Numbered from the stretch's first letter, positions 8,357 through 17,465 are shown. The stretch: 62,240 nucleotides of DNA from Verrucomicrobiales bacterium (GCA_021648365.1 JAKISY010000014.1:1-62240), one strand, 5' to 3'. Made by a program: numbers and translations. Notes: generated by a model from the sequence alone, not told the origin.

Positions 8357-9673
8357 ATGGCAGATTCTACTAATAACAGCTCACTCAAAATCGGTCTCGC
8401 AGGCTTCGGCAATGTCGGCGCTGGAGTTTATAAAAACTTGCTCAAAAATGGCGAACTACTGCAACAACGCACCGGCAAAAAACTCGAGATTCACCGCATC
8501 GTCGTCCGCGATCTAGACAAAAAACGCGAGATTGATTTGCCCAACGAACGAGTCAGCACGGATCTCAATGACCTGATCACTGACGAAGAACTCGACATCG
8601 TAGTGGAACTCATCGGCGGAACTGACCTCGCATTTGATCTGGTCAAATCAGCCTTAGAAAAGGGCAAATCCGTCGTCACTGGCAACAAAGCGCTACTCGC
8701 CGAACACGGCAAAGAGCTCTTCGCCATCGCCGACCGCGAAAACACCCCCATCTATTTCGAAGCCGCCGTCGCTGGAGGCATCCCCATCATCAAAACGGTG
8801 CAAGAATCTCTGGTGGGCAACAACATCGAATCGATGGCAGGCATCATCAACGGCACCAGCAACTACATCCTCGGGCGGATGAGCGATGCTGGGCTCGGCT
8901 ATGAAGAAGCCCTCGCAGAAGCTCAACAACTCGGTTACGCCGAATCCGATCCCGCACTAGATGTCAATGGTTGGGACGCTGCACACAAAGCCATCATTCT
9001 CGCATCTTTATCCTACGGCTCTTGGGTGCGCAGCGAAGATATTTTTGTCGAAGGTATCGAAAAAATCTCTCTAGCAGATATCCGCGTCGCTCGAGATCTT
9101 GGCTACGTCATCAAGCTACTCGCCATCATCCAACTCGATGCTGACTCTGGCAACATCGAGGTGCGCGTGCAGCCTTCACTGATTCCCAAGACTCACATCC
9201 TTGCCTCTGTGGACGGAGTTTTTAACGCCATCTTTGTCCGCGGAGACATCGTCGGCGAAACTCTATTCTACGGCTCTGGCGCTGGACAAGATCCGACCTC
9301 CAGCTCCGTCATCAGCGACCTCGCCGATGCTGCCGCCCATCTCAACGGCGCCGCTGCTAGTCGCACCGGCTTCGTGCCGCACGGTCTCTACGGACAACCA
9401 CTGCCCGTCGATGACAGCGTCTCCCAATATTACCTGCGCTTGAGCGTCGCTGATCAACCCGGCGTGATGGCTCGTATCTCCAGTATTCTAGGTGAACACC
9501 AAATCGGCATCTCATCGATGATCCAACCCGAAGAACACGACGATGGGCTCGCTTCCATTTTCCTGATGCTCTATTTCGCCCCCTTTGGCACGATGAAAAA
9601 AGCCGTCGCCCAAATAGCCAAACTCGACTGCATCCAAGGCGAACCCATTCTGATGCGAGTGGAGTCGCTTTGA
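8357..9673 (+). CDS. hom: Homoserine dehydrogenase
   Basis: 438 residues from ATG 8357 (a frame opening 60 bases earlier adds a non-family extension). It reduces aspartate semialdehyde to homoserine with NAD(P)H in the threonine/methionine branch. Visible: the Rossmann motif GLAGFGNVGAGV at the start, VTGNKALLAEHG, the GTSNYIL motif of the dehydrogenase core, a catalytic-type Lys/Asp stretch AESDPALDVNGWDAAHK, and a C-terminal ACT domain (YYLRLSVADQPGVMARISSI) for feedback control, usually by threonine. thrC and lysC follow 2 kb downstream on the same strand, separated by a minus-strand block. No thrB (homoserine kinase) is in the window. Confidence 0.95.
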   Translation: MADSTNNSSLKIGLAGFGNVGAGVYKNLLKNGELLQQRTGKKLEIHRIVVRDLDKKREIDLPNERVSTDLNDLITDEELDIVVELIGGTDLAFDLVKSALEKGKSVVTGNKALLAEHGKELFAIADRENTPIYFEAAVAGGIPIIKTVQESLVGNNIESMAGIINGTSNYILGRMSDAGLGYEEALAEAQQLGYAESDPALDVNGWDAAHKAIILASLSYGSWVRSEDIFVEGIEKISLADIRVARDLGYVIKLLAIIQLDADSGNIEVRVQPSLIPKTHILASVDGVFNAIFVRGDIVGETLFYGSGAGQDPTSSSVISDLADAAAHLNGAAASRTGFVPHGLYGQPLPVDDSVSQYYLRLSVADQPGVMARISSILGEHQIGISSMIQPEEHDDGLASIFLMLYFAPFGTMKKAVAQIAKLDCIQGEPILMRVESL

Positions 9674-9737
9674 GCTCGCAATCACCGCGCCACCTGTCAC
9701 CGTGGCACTATACTGAATGCAAGAAACTGTAAAAACG

Positions 9738-10592
9738 TCATTCCAAGCCCGCGCAATCAAATTGAGTTTTCGAGGGAAATACGAGAGAAAACTCATCTCG
9801 CAGCGAGCTTAGTAATTGCTCCGAATTTTCCAAAGTTCGACTCACAACTTTACCCGTCATATCCCTGTGCTTGAGCTCTCGGTTCAACAAAGTCACGCGC
9901 CCGTTTTTACTGGAACGCGCAACCATCAAAGTATTGAAAAATGGAGATTCTGTGTGGGTGCTAACAAACCAATTCCCTAACTCACGATCTATGGGAAACA
10001 TTTCCTCAAGAGTAAAATCACAGACATCTTCCCAAGTCCCGCCAATAAGCACTTGGTGATAAAGCACCGCATTTGCAGCCCTTTGATCCAAGTCATTCCA
10101 TTGTCCAGCACTCACAATACGGCGTGGTTCGTGCGGCGTAGGCTGTGCTACGTCGAGCTGCAAGCGCAGCGCACACGTCACTGACATCCCTCCCACCCCT
10201 ACATCCACCAGCCAGCTTTCACCATCCAACTCCACTCGTAAAAACATATGAGTGCGCGCAGGGACAAAGGAACGTGACATTTGAAACCTTACGCGAGCAC
10301 TGATCGGCTGCACTTGAAAACCTAAAGCGATTAACACATACAGCATAAGCGTATTCTGCTCAAAACAATAACCTCCACGTTCGTCGAAAACTAACTTCCT
10401 CTCGATATTTTCAGGAAACAGCGAAATAGGACGTCCCAAAAACATATCCAAATTCTCAAAAGGAATCGTGCTTACATGCGCCTCAATAATCCTGTTCAAA
10501 GTCGCAAGAGTAGGCTCCCGCGTCCCTCGATCTCTGATGCGAACAAAATAAGCATCCAAATCTGGGCTGAAACTTTCATTAATCTTGTGCAT
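9738..10592 (-). CDS. nat: Arylamine N-acetyltransferase
   Basis: 284 residues, normal length for the NAT family, which moves acetyl or other acyl groups from CoA to arylamines and hydrazines through a Cys-His-Asp triad. The triad is visible: Cys76 in RGGYCFEQN, His115 in RTHMFLRV and Asp130 in WLVDVGVGG. Its start codon lies 14 bases inside the 3' end of vapC, so it is read from the vapBC transcript and probably translationally coupled to it. An association of NAT with a toxin-antitoxin pair is unusual; it may be a passenger on the same inserted block. Confidence 0.9.
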   Translation of the reverse strand: MHKINESFSPDLDAYFVRIRDRGTREPTLATLNRIIEAHVSTIPFENLDMFLGRPISLFPENIERKLVFDERGGYCFEQNTLMLYVLIALGFQVQPISARVRFQMSRSFVPARTHMFLRVELDGESWLVDVGVGGMSVTCALRLQLDVAQPTPHEPRRIVSAGQWNDLDQRAANAVLYHQVLIGGTWEDVCDFTLEEMFPIDRELGNWFVSTHTESPFFNTLMVARSSKNGRVTLLNRELKHRDMTGKVVSRTLENSEQLLSSLRDEFSLVFPSKTQFDCAGLE

Positions 10593-10977
10593 ATCCTATA
10601 ACTTCCAACCCTTCAACTCGCTCAAAATGACTAATGTTGTTTGTTAACAGCGGAGCATCTAGGCTCAGTGCCGTTGCCGCTATCCATGTATCATTAGCAC
10701 CGATACTCTGCCCCCTTCTTCTCAAATCACGTGAAATGCGCGAATATATCATCGCCACTTTTTTATCCATATCAATAATGCGGTGAGCTCGCCGATAATG
10801 CTGAACCACAGGATGATCTACGTTCTCAAAACCCTCAGCAAATTCGCCTAAAACAATCGCAGGCAGAACTATTTCCACCGCTTCATGCTGCTGCAACCAT
10901 AGCAACGCAGCTTGATAGTGTTCATTCCGAGCAGACCTTTGCAGATCGATAAGAAAAGTAGTGTCAACCAGTATCAT
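10579..10977 (-). CDS. vapC: VapC-type PIN-domain toxin
   Basis: 132 residues from the ATG at 10977, which gives the usual 4-base ATGA overlap with the antitoxin stop; another ATG lies 9 bases upstream at 10986. PIN-domain ribonuclease features are seen: MILVDTTFLIDL at the N-terminus with the first metal-binding Asp, LGEFAEGF with the central acidic residue, and GANDTWIAATAL with the third acidic cluster. VapC toxins cut tRNA or rRNA when freed from VapB. The gene lies between vapB and nat in a minus-strand operon. Confidence 0.88.
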   Translation of the reverse strand: MILVDTTFLIDLQRSARNEHYQAALLWLQQHEAVEIVLPAIVLGEFAEGFENVDHPVVQHYRRAHRIIDMDKKVAMIYSRISRDLRRRGQSIGANDTWIAATALSLDAPLLTNNISHFERVEGLEVIGYAQD

Positions 10978-11222
10978 GCTTGCCATTTACTTTCTGCAAC
11001 GGAGTCAGCGTCTTGGCTGGCATCCAATTCATTAAGTGTCACCTTATCCAAAGCCTCGCTCCCTTCATTCTTACGCCACGCTAACAAGTCTCCAGCCGTG
11101 CCCACTGGTGCCACCCAAATTGCTCGTTTGATCACTTTGGAAAATGACTCCCGTTCACTCGTCCGCGCCGATCTCAAACGCTCATAAGATTCAATGTCCA
11201 ACGATATAGTCTTTGTTGCCAT
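10974..11222 (-). CDS. vapB: VapB-type antitoxin
   Basis: 82 residues from the ATG at 11222, where the family signature KTISLDIESYERL begins two residues after the start; upstream in-frame ATGs would translate the operator repeat. The pattern KTISLD...YERLRSAR...ESFSKVIKR fits the small VapB antitoxins that pair with PIN toxins, with a DNA-binding N-terminus and a toxin-wrapping C-terminus. It directly precedes vapC. A near-palindrome of ATGCAT units covers the start codon and likely serves for autorepression. Confidence 0.85.
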   Translation of the reverse strand: MATKTISLDIESYERLRSARTSERESFSKVIKRAIWVAPVGTAGDLLAWRKNEGSEALDKVTLNELDASQDADSVAESKWQA

Positions 11223-11253
11223 GCATGCATACATACATGCATTCATGACTATA
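11220..11253 (-). promoter_or_regulatory. vapBC promoter -10 and operator palindrome
   Basis: On the minus strand a TATAGT hexamer (11248-11253) precedes an imperfect 22-base palindrome built from ATGCAT/ATGTAT units (about 11221-11242), which overlaps the vapB start codon. In VapBC systems the complex commonly binds palindromes at its own promoter. The -35 box is weak (TTTCAT-like with a 16-base spacer). The site is inferred from position and symmetry only. Confidence 0.4.
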
Positions 11254-11381
11254 ATCAATAACCCGCCTCATGAAACATGCAATTTTCAGCTTATGCTCCA
11301 TGCTTCCGGCGAGATCCCTCCTTTTCACTCTTTACTTGCGTTTGAATTCTTTCAAATTGCTGCTTACTATCAGGCTGCCCC

Positions 11382-11617
11382 CAATGTCACTTAGTTAAGG
11401 CTGGCTATCCGCAAAAGAAGCCTTAAAATTAGTCGAATCATTCAATAACAGTTTACAAACTTACCCAATAAAATTTTCACACGAAGCCACGAAGACACGA
11501 AATCATCTTACCAGAATCTTTTCTTCCCTTCGTGCTTTCGTGTCTTCGTGTGAGCCTTTTTTTTCAGTTTTTTTGGCCGCTCCGAATAGTAACAAGCCCT
11601 TTAACTAAGTGACATTG
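11382..11617. mobile_element. 236-bp MITE-like element with ~19-bp terminal inverted repeats
   Basis: The left end CAATGTCACTTAGTTAAGG (11382-11400) is matched by CCTTTAACTAAGTGACATTG (11598-11617), its inverse apart from one extra base. Inside is a second inverted repeat: TCACACGAAG... from about 11479 and ...CTTCGTGTGA to about 11553, which can form a long stem. There is no coding sequence and no clear target duplication. It fits a non-autonomous transposon that relies on a transposase elsewhere. Apart from this element and the vapB promoter I see nothing in 11254-11680. Confidence 0.7.
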
Positions 11618-11680
11618 CAGACCACTCCTTAAACTCCATCCTTTGATTCAGGGACAAACCCAAGAACACTCACACCACTC

Positions 11681-13045
11681 ATGAAATTTCAAAGTACTCG
11701 CAACGCTTCACCTAATCTAGGTTTCCGTGACGCCTTCGCCTCGGGTCTAGCTCCCGATGGAGGACTCTACCTACCCGAGTCGCTGCCATGCATGCCCGAC
11801 ACCTTGCTCAACGGCGACACATCATCCTACGCCAGCCTGGCTTTTGAATTCCTACGCCACTTCGATACCGACCACAGTCCCGAAGAACTCAAAGCCTTGA
11901 TCGACCGCTCCTACGAGGGCACCTTCGATGATCCCGCCACGGCTCCGCTGAAAAAACTCGCAGACAACTTGTTTGTTCTAGAACTATTCCACGGACCCAC
12001 CCTCGCTTTCAAAGATTTCGGACTGCAACTCGTTGGCAACCTTTTCGAAGATCAGATCCAGCGCAGCGGCCAATCTATCAACGTGCTTGGCGCCACCTCG
12101 GGCGATACTGGTTCGGCAGCCATTCATGGCTTGGCAGACAAAAAGGGCGTCAACGTTTTCATCCTCTACCCCAAAGGACGTATCTCCCCTCTGCAGGAGC
12201 GCCAGATGACCTGCACCGAAGCTGATAACATTTTTCCCATCCCCATCGAAGGCTCCTTCGATGACGCGCAACTGATCGTCAAAGAACTATTTGGCGACCT
12301 CGAGTTCAAAGCACAAGTAGGGCTCTCAGCTATCAACTCCATCAATCTCGCGCGAGTGCTCGCCCAGTCGATCTACTACTTCCACGCCTGGGCGCAACTA
12401 CCACAATCGGCACGAGCTAATGACCCTACCTTTGTTGTGCCGACTGGTAATTTTGGCAACATCCTCGCTGGTTGGTTGGCGGGCAAAATGGGACTACCTG
12501 CCCAACACTTCAGCATCGCCACCAACCGCAACGACATCCTCTACAAGCTCTTCACCACCGGTCGCTACCAAGTGGGAGAAGTCCACTCCAGTTTAGCACC
12601 CTCAATGGACATCCAAGTGGCATCCAATTTTGAACGCTTTCTTTTTTACCAGCTCAACGGGGACGGCAAACAAGTCGCTGAGCTGATGCAAAACATCAAA
12701 CAAGGAGCCGATTTGCAGATTCCAGATTTCGACTGCGATTCCTTCGCCGCCACCCACAGCTCCGATCAAGAGATCACTGCCTTGATCCGTCAGGTTTACG
12801 AAAAATACGACTACATCGTCGATCCCCACACCGCTTGCGCCTTCAAAGATCTTGATCCGTCACGCACCAACATCGTGCTCTCCACCGCGCATCCTGCAAA
12901 ATTCCCCGACACCATCGAACAAGCCATCGCAGTGCATCCCACCCACCCCGCGCTAGAGAAACTCAAAAGCCGCACCCCCGTCTGCTACGAGAAACCCGCT
13001 CAAGCTAAGGCCATTCGCGAATTCATCCTCGCCAACCAAGCCTAA
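11681..13045 (+). CDS. thrC: Threonine synthase
   Basis: 454 residues, typical of the longer (class II) threonine synthases. It converts O-phosphohomoserine to threonine with PLP. N-terminal FQSTRN...GFRDAFASGLAPDGGLYLPE is diagnostic; Lys111 in HGPTLAFKDFG binds PLP; GATSGDTGSAAIHG is the phosphate/PLP-binding loop, and TGNFGNILAGW is also conserved. It is followed after 81 bases by lysC on the same strand, so the two probably share a transcript. No Shine-Dalgarno motif precedes the ATG. A MITE-like element ends 64 bases upstream, so its promoter may be borrowed from or disturbed by that element. Confidence 0.95.
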   Translation: MKFQSTRNASPNLGFRDAFASGLAPDGGLYLPESLPCMPDTLLNGDTSSYASLAFEFLRHFDTDHSPEELKALIDRSYEGTFDDPATAPLKKLADNLFVLELFHGPTLAFKDFGLQLVGNLFEDQIQRSGQSINVLGATSGDTGSAAIHGLADKKGVNVFILYPKGRISPLQERQMTCTEADNIFPIPIEGSFDDAQLIVKELFGDLEFKAQVGLSAINSINLARVLAQSIYYFHAWAQLPQSARANDPTFVVPTGNFGNILAGWLAGKMGLPAQHFSIATNRNDILYKLFTTGRYQVGEVHSSLAPSMDIQVASNFERFLFYQLNGDGKQVAELMQNIKQGADLQIPDFDCDSFAATHSSDQEITALIRQVYEKYDYIVDPHTACAFKDLDPSRTNIVLSTAHPAKFPDTIEQAIAVHPTHPALEKLKSRTPVCYEKPAQAKAIREFILANQA

Positions 13046-13126
13046 GCACTTCCTCACACCGCAAAGAAGTCATTGGACATTCGCCCTACTTTCGGCATAA
13101 GTCATGCCGACCATTCTTTATATACC

Positions 13127-14365
13127 ATGAGTTTAATCGTCCAAAAATACGGCGGCACCTCGGTCGGATCTGCAGAGCGGATTCGCAACGTGGCGCGCCG
13201 TATCCTAGACTCCCATCAAGCGGGCGACCAAATCGTAGCGGTCGTATCCGCGATGAGCGGAGTCACCAACCGCCTGATCGAACTCTCGGAGCAAGTCACC
13301 GGCAAAGCACAAAGCGCCACCGAACGAGAAATGGATGTGCTGCTCTCGACTGGGGAGCAAACCACCATCGCCCTGATCTCCATGGCGATCAACTCGATGG
13401 GAGGCAAAGCCGTTTCCCTAACCGGCGCCCAAGCTGGCATCCAAACTGATGGAGTTCACACTCGCGCTCGCATTTCCAATATCGAACCCGACGAAGTCCA
13501 CCGCCTGCTCGACGATGGCAATATCGTCATCCTAGCAGGCTTCCAAGGACGCAGTCCGAAAGGCTACATCACCACCCTCGGACGTGGCGGGTCCGACCTC
13601 ACCGCCATCGCCATGGCATCTGCGGTTGGCGCAGAACTTTGCCAGATTTACACCGACGTCAACGGTGTTTACACCTGCGACCCGCGTGTGGTCAAATGTG
13701 CCCAAAAAATTGACGAAATCAGCTACGACGAGATGCTGGAAATGGCTAGCTCAGGCTCCAAAGTCATGCAATCTAGATCAGTAGAATTTGCCAAAAAATT
13801 CGGCGTGCGCTTTGAAGTCCGCAGCAGCCTCAATCAAGAACCCGGGACCCTAGTCCGCGAAGAAACTATGAGCATGGAATCCGTTGTCATCCGAGGGATC
13901 AGCCTAGAGCGTGATCAAGCCAAAGTCACCATAGCAGGAGTTCGGGATCAGCCCGGCACCGCATCCAAGGTATTCACCGCCATCGCAGCAGCGGACATCA
14001 TCGTCGATATGATCGTGCAAAATGTTTCCAAAACTGGCACCACCGACATCTCCTTCACCGTCGGCCAAGCCGATCTCGCCAAAGCCGAAGAAGTGCTCAA
14101 CGCTATCCTACCAGAGATCGGCGACGGTGTGCGCCTGCTGTCCCAACCCGACATCGCCAAACTCAGTGTGGTCGGCATCGGCATGCGCTCCCATTCTGGA
14201 GTGGCATCGCAGATGTTCGATACCCTGTCAAAAGCTGGCATCAACATCCAAATGATCTCCACCTCAGAGATCAAAATCACCGTCACCGTCGCCAACGATG
14301 AGATCGATGACGCTGCCCGTGCGGTGCACACCGCTTTTGGACTCGACGAGGAAGCTGCTAGCTGA
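13127..14365 (+). CDS. lysC: Aspartate kinase
   Basis: 412 residues from ATG 13127, which places the family start MSLIVQKYGGTSVG at the N-terminus. It phosphorylates aspartate, the first step toward lysine, threonine and methionine. The kinase domain shows KYGGTSVGS, STGEQTTIALI, TTLGRGGSDLTAIA and the YTDVNGVYTCDPR stretch. Two ACT domains at about 255-405 (VTIAGVRDQPGTASKVF; SVVGIGMRSHSGVASQMF) form the feedback site for lysine and/or threonine. It is a monofunctional enzyme, not fused to homoserine dehydrogenase, which is separate upstream. Confidence 0.95.
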   Translation: MSLIVQKYGGTSVGSAERIRNVARRILDSHQAGDQIVAVVSAMSGVTNRLIELSEQVTGKAQSATEREMDVLLSTGEQTTIALISMAINSMGGKAVSLTGAQAGIQTDGVHTRARISNIEPDEVHRLLDDGNIVILAGFQGRSPKGYITTLGRGGSDLTAIAMASAVGAELCQIYTDVNGVYTCDPRVVKCAQKIDEISYDEMLEMASSGSKVMQSRSVEFAKKFGVRFEVRSSLNQEPGTLVREETMSMESVVIRGISLERDQAKVTIAGVRDQPGTASKVFTAIAAADIIVDMIVQNVSKTGTTDISFTVGQADLAKAEEVLNAILPEIGDGVRLLSQPDIAKLSVVGIGMRSHSGVASQMFDTLSKAGINIQMISTSEIKITVTVANDEIDDAARAVHTAFGLDEEAAS

Positions 14366-14398
14366 TATAATTACCAGAATTTCAGTAACTCTTCGATC

Positions 14399-15505
14399 AT
14401 GCCCCGAGCCAAAAGCAAAGTCACGGCAAAACGCAAATCTCGCGCCCCAGCCAAATCCAAATCCCCAGCCAAGCGCAAAGCACGCAAGCAAGGTCAGGGG
14501 CTCTTCAAGCGCTTTCTGCCAGTAGTCCTATTTATAGGCATTACTTGGGCACTCTTTGCGCCGATCACAGAGTTTGTTAGTGCGCAGGGATTTTTCAAAC
14601 CCAAGATCGCCCCCGAACCAGGCGAAGATGAATCAGAAGTCGTCACCCGCGTTCAGATTTACCTCGACCGCAAACAATTCGGTCCAGGTGTGATCGATGG
14701 TGCCCTCGGCGAATTCACCCGCCTAGCAGTGTCCGCGTATAACACCCGCTACGTTAAAAAACCAGATCCTAACAATTGGTATCAGGTGCTGCGAGACTCG
14801 CAACTCGGCATCAAATACGTTTACACCAAATACACCATCAAAAAAGGTGACCTGCGTTACGTCGGCAGGGTTCCGCGCAAACTGGCACAGCAGGAAGGCA
14901 TGAAATACATGTACTACCGTAGCCTCGCCGAGTTTGTCACCGAACGCTACCACACCAACTGGAAGTTCCTGCACAAACTCAACCCTGGAGTTAATCTCGA
15001 CCGCTTAAAACCTGGCGACATCCTCAGCGTGCCCAATGTGGTGCCATTCCAGATCGAAGACATCAAAAACCACGACCAATACCCTGAAGAAGCCCTACTA
15101 AGCCAACGACACCTGCTCGTCAATACCACTACTAAAATCGTTTCCATCCTAGAAAACGATCAAGTCATCGCCACCTTCCCCATCACCCCCGGCAAAGAAA
15201 AATTCATCCCTCGAGGTGAATGGAAAATCATCAACATGGTCGCCACCCCCGAGTTCCGCTACGATCGCAAAATGCTCAACGAAGGCGTGCGCAGCGACCA
15301 TTATTACACCATCCCGCCCGGCCCCAACAATCCCGTAGGTATCCTCTGGGCAGGCCTGAGTAAATCCGGCATCGGCCTGCACGGCACCAATAATCCCGAT
15401 ACTATCGGACGTGCTAGAAGCGCCGGTTGCATCCGCTTAGCCAACTGGGATGCCATCCGCCTACCCACCCTCGTCCGCCCCGGTGCCACCGTGACGGTCA
15501 AATAA
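14399..15505 (+). CDS. L,D-transpeptidase (YkuD) with basic N-terminal tail, peptidoglycan-binding and LysM-like regions
   Basis: 368 residues. Residues 1-38 form a strongly basic Lys/Ala/Pro/Ser tail (AKRKSRAPAKSKSPAKRKAR), followed by one membrane segment (about 39-62). Residues about 80-120 resemble a peptidoglycan-binding domain, about 180-213 a LysM-like repeat (LNPGVNLDRLKPGDILSVPN), and about 235-366 the YkuD catalytic domain with His328 in GLHGTNNP and Cys344 in SAGCIRLAN. Such enzymes make 3-3 peptidoglycan cross-links or attach proteins to the wall. The cytoplasmic histone-H1-like tail is odd; it may bind nucleic acid or phospholipid, or only set membrane topology. The stop lies 6 bases from the convergent response-regulator gene. 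Confidence 0.88.
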   Translation: MPRAKSKVTAKRKSRAPAKSKSPAKRKARKQGQGLFKRFLPVVLFIGITWALFAPITEFVSAQGFFKPKIAPEPGEDESEVVTRVQIYLDRKQFGPGVIDGALGEFTRLAVSAYNTRYVKKPDPNNWYQVLRDSQLGIKYVYTKYTIKKGDLRYVGRVPRKLAQQEGMKYMYYRSLAEFVTERYHTNWKFLHKLNPGVNLDRLKPGDILSVPNVVPFQIEDIKNHDQYPEEALLSQRHLLVNTTTKIVSILENDQVIATFPITPGKEKFIPRGEWKIINMVATPEFRYDRKMLNEGVRSDHYYTIPPGPNNPVGILWAGLSKSGIGLHGTNNPDTIGRARSAGCIRLANWDAIRLPTLVRPGATVTVK

Positions 15506-15511
15506 TAGAGG

Positions 15512-15892
15512 CTACTGCTGAGACAGCACTTCCTCCAGACAGCGCAACAGCACGTCCAAGTTCACTGGCTTAGGCAATATATTCATCGCCCCCGCTTGCG
15601 CCACCGCATCCTGACTGGTCTCCTCCTGAGAGACCAATGCCGTCATCATGATCACCGGGATATGCTGCAACAACGGTTCAGCTTGCATCTGAGCAGCCAC
15701 GTCACCACCATCCAGACCCGGCATCACAATGTCCAAAAGCACCGCATCTGGCAAAAACTCATGCGCCGCATTCAGCGCCTTCATCGAGTCATTCTCGATC
15801 CGCACCTCATACTGCCCCGTCTTCTCCAGATTCATCTTCAACAGCTTGGTGAAACCCGCCTCGTCATCTATAACTAAAATTCTGCGAACCAT
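15512..15892 (-). CDS. Single-domain response regulator
   Basis: 126 residues, a receiver domain alone: acidic pair DD (9-10), phospho-acceptor Asp54 in VLLDIVMPG, switch Thr in MMTAL and Lys in PKPV. It lacks an output domain, so it must pass its signal by protein contact or in a phosphorelay. It starts 4 bases after the kinase stop, and an AAGGAG motif inside the last kinase codons lies 7 bases before the ATG, a clear Shine-Dalgarno in a window where most starts lack one. Kinase and regulator are thus co-translated partners. Confidence 0.9.
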   Translation of the reverse strand: MVRRILVIDDEAGFTKLLKMNLEKTGQYEVRIENDSMKALNAAHEFLPDAVLLDIVMPGLDGGDVAAQMQAEPLLQHIPVIMMTALVSQEETSQDAVAQAGAMNILPKPVNLDVLLRCLEEVLSQQ

Positions 15893-15896
15893 TATA

Positions 15897-17285
15897 TTAC
15901 TCCTTTATTTTATTTAACAATACTTGTGATGATTGTGCCTGCATTCCCTCCTTAGTGTCAACCTGTTCCGACTCAGATTTCGGCACTTTCAAGGTGATAG
16001 TGATCTGCACCCCACCCAATAAGCGATTCTCCACCTCAATCGCCCCATTGTGCAACTCCACGATTTTCCGCACCACCGACAAACCTAGCCCCGTGCCTAC
16101 CCCCGTTGCTTTGGTAGTGAAAAATGGATCAAAAACTTTCTGTAAATTCTCAGTAGATATCCCTCCCCCATTATCCTTTATCGTCAACAAAATCACCTCG
16201 TCACCATTGCGCAAGTGATCCGCCGTGCGCAAACCTTGATCCCTCTCCAATCCTTGCAGCTTCGACGATGCCAGGATGATTTCCAACTTAGGTTTTAAGG
16301 TATCCTCCATAGCATGGATCGCATTGATCAATAGATTCACTAATACTTGCTCAAACTTCGCACTGTCTAACTTGAGATCTGGCAAGCCCTCTGCAAAACG
16401 TTTTTCTACCTCCACATTATCCTTTTTCAGCTCGTGTCGAACCAACAACAAGGACCGCTCCACCAGCTCCGATAGCTGCGTCGGCACCATTGCTAACTGA
16501 CGCTGCGACGAAAAGTCCACCAAGCCTCGAATGATCTTATCCGCACGATCCACCGCCTCGCGCATCTCTGTCAGAATCTCCTCCACATTAGGATCACTCG
16601 GGTCAATGCCTCCACTCAAATACTCCACCCCCAATAACAACAGCGCGAGTGGATTCTTCACCTCATGCGCCACCCCCGCAGCCAAACGCCCTACTGACTC
16701 CATCTTCTCCGCTTGGATCAACTGCAACTGCGTCGTCTGAAGCTCCTGATTCGCTTCAGTAAGATTATCATTCAAAGCCGCCAACTGTTCACGTGCGTGG
16801 ACTTGCTCCGTGATATCCTCGCTGATCCCCACGATCAAGGTCCGTTGCCCCTCCACATCCTCAATCGGCACCTTGATCGTATGCAGCCAAACCTCTCCAG
16901 ATTCTGGTGTGTCCACGATTTCTTCAGACACCTCAAACTTACGTTTTCGGGCTAATACCAGCTCATCCACCTTGCGAAAATACGTCGCAGAATCTGGAGA
17001 AAACAACTCAGTGTCATTTTTACCTAAAGCCTGATCACGGGGGATCGAAGTGATCTCCTCCTGCTTTTTGTTCCACAAGACAAAGCGATAGTCATCCGCA
17101 GCATCCTTGGCGAACAAGCCCACTGGCAAATTATCGATCACCGCCTCCAAATAAGCCACCTCACGAGAATGCTGACCAAATTCCGCATCGTCCCCCCTCT
17201 TGACAGGAGTAGTGACACCAGTTTGCTGTGATTGATCGTTTTTCACCAGGAGAAACCTAAACTTCGATTCGCTTACCCATAACAT
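15897..17285 (-). CDS. PAS-domain sensor histidine kinase
   Basis: 462 residues from ATG 17285, preceded by AAGGA at a suitable distance; a TTG 18 bases upstream is possible. No membrane segment is seen, so it is a soluble sensor. A PAS domain with PAC end spans about 40-165 (NLPVGLFAKDAADDYRFVLW ... LIVGISEDITEQ), then a coiled-coil (about 165-195), the H-box GVAHEVKNPLALL with phospho-acceptor His207, and HATPase boxes NLLINAIHAM, DNGGGIS and GTGLGLSV. The PAS ligand cannot be told. The single-domain response regulator follows directly. Confidence 0.9.
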   Translation of the reverse strand: MLWVSESKFRFLLVKNDQSQQTGVTTPVKRGDDAEFGQHSREVAYLEAVIDNLPVGLFAKDAADDYRFVLWNKKQEEITSIPRDQALGKNDTELFSPDSATYFRKVDELVLARKRKFEVSEEIVDTPESGEVWLHTIKVPIEDVEGQRTLIVGISEDITEQVHAREQLAALNDNLTEANQELQTTQLQLIQAEKMESVGRLAAGVAHEVKNPLALLLLGVEYLSGGIDPSDPNVEEILTEMREAVDRADKIIRGLVDFSSQRQLAMVPTQLSELVERSLLLVRHELKKDNVEVEKRFAEGLPDLKLDSAKFEQVLVNLLINAIHAMEDTLKPKLEIILASSKLQGLERDQGLRTADHLRNGDEVILLTIKDNGGGISTENLQKVFDPFFTTKATGVGTGLGLSVVRKIVELHNGAIEVENRLLGGVQITITLKVPKSESEQVDTKEGMQAQSSQVLLNKIKE

Positions 17286-17465
17286 GGCAATCCTTACCAG
17301 CAATGTCGATCACCGATTTGCTTTTTTGCTAATCTTTTTGACGCAAGCACCTACAGAACGAAGCCCAGGTCTCCACCCAAAAAAAACGAAAAAGGATCCA
17401 GAGGTAGGTTGCCCTACACCCTGAACCCTAAGATCGCTTTACTACAAAAGCCCTACGAGAGGTTG

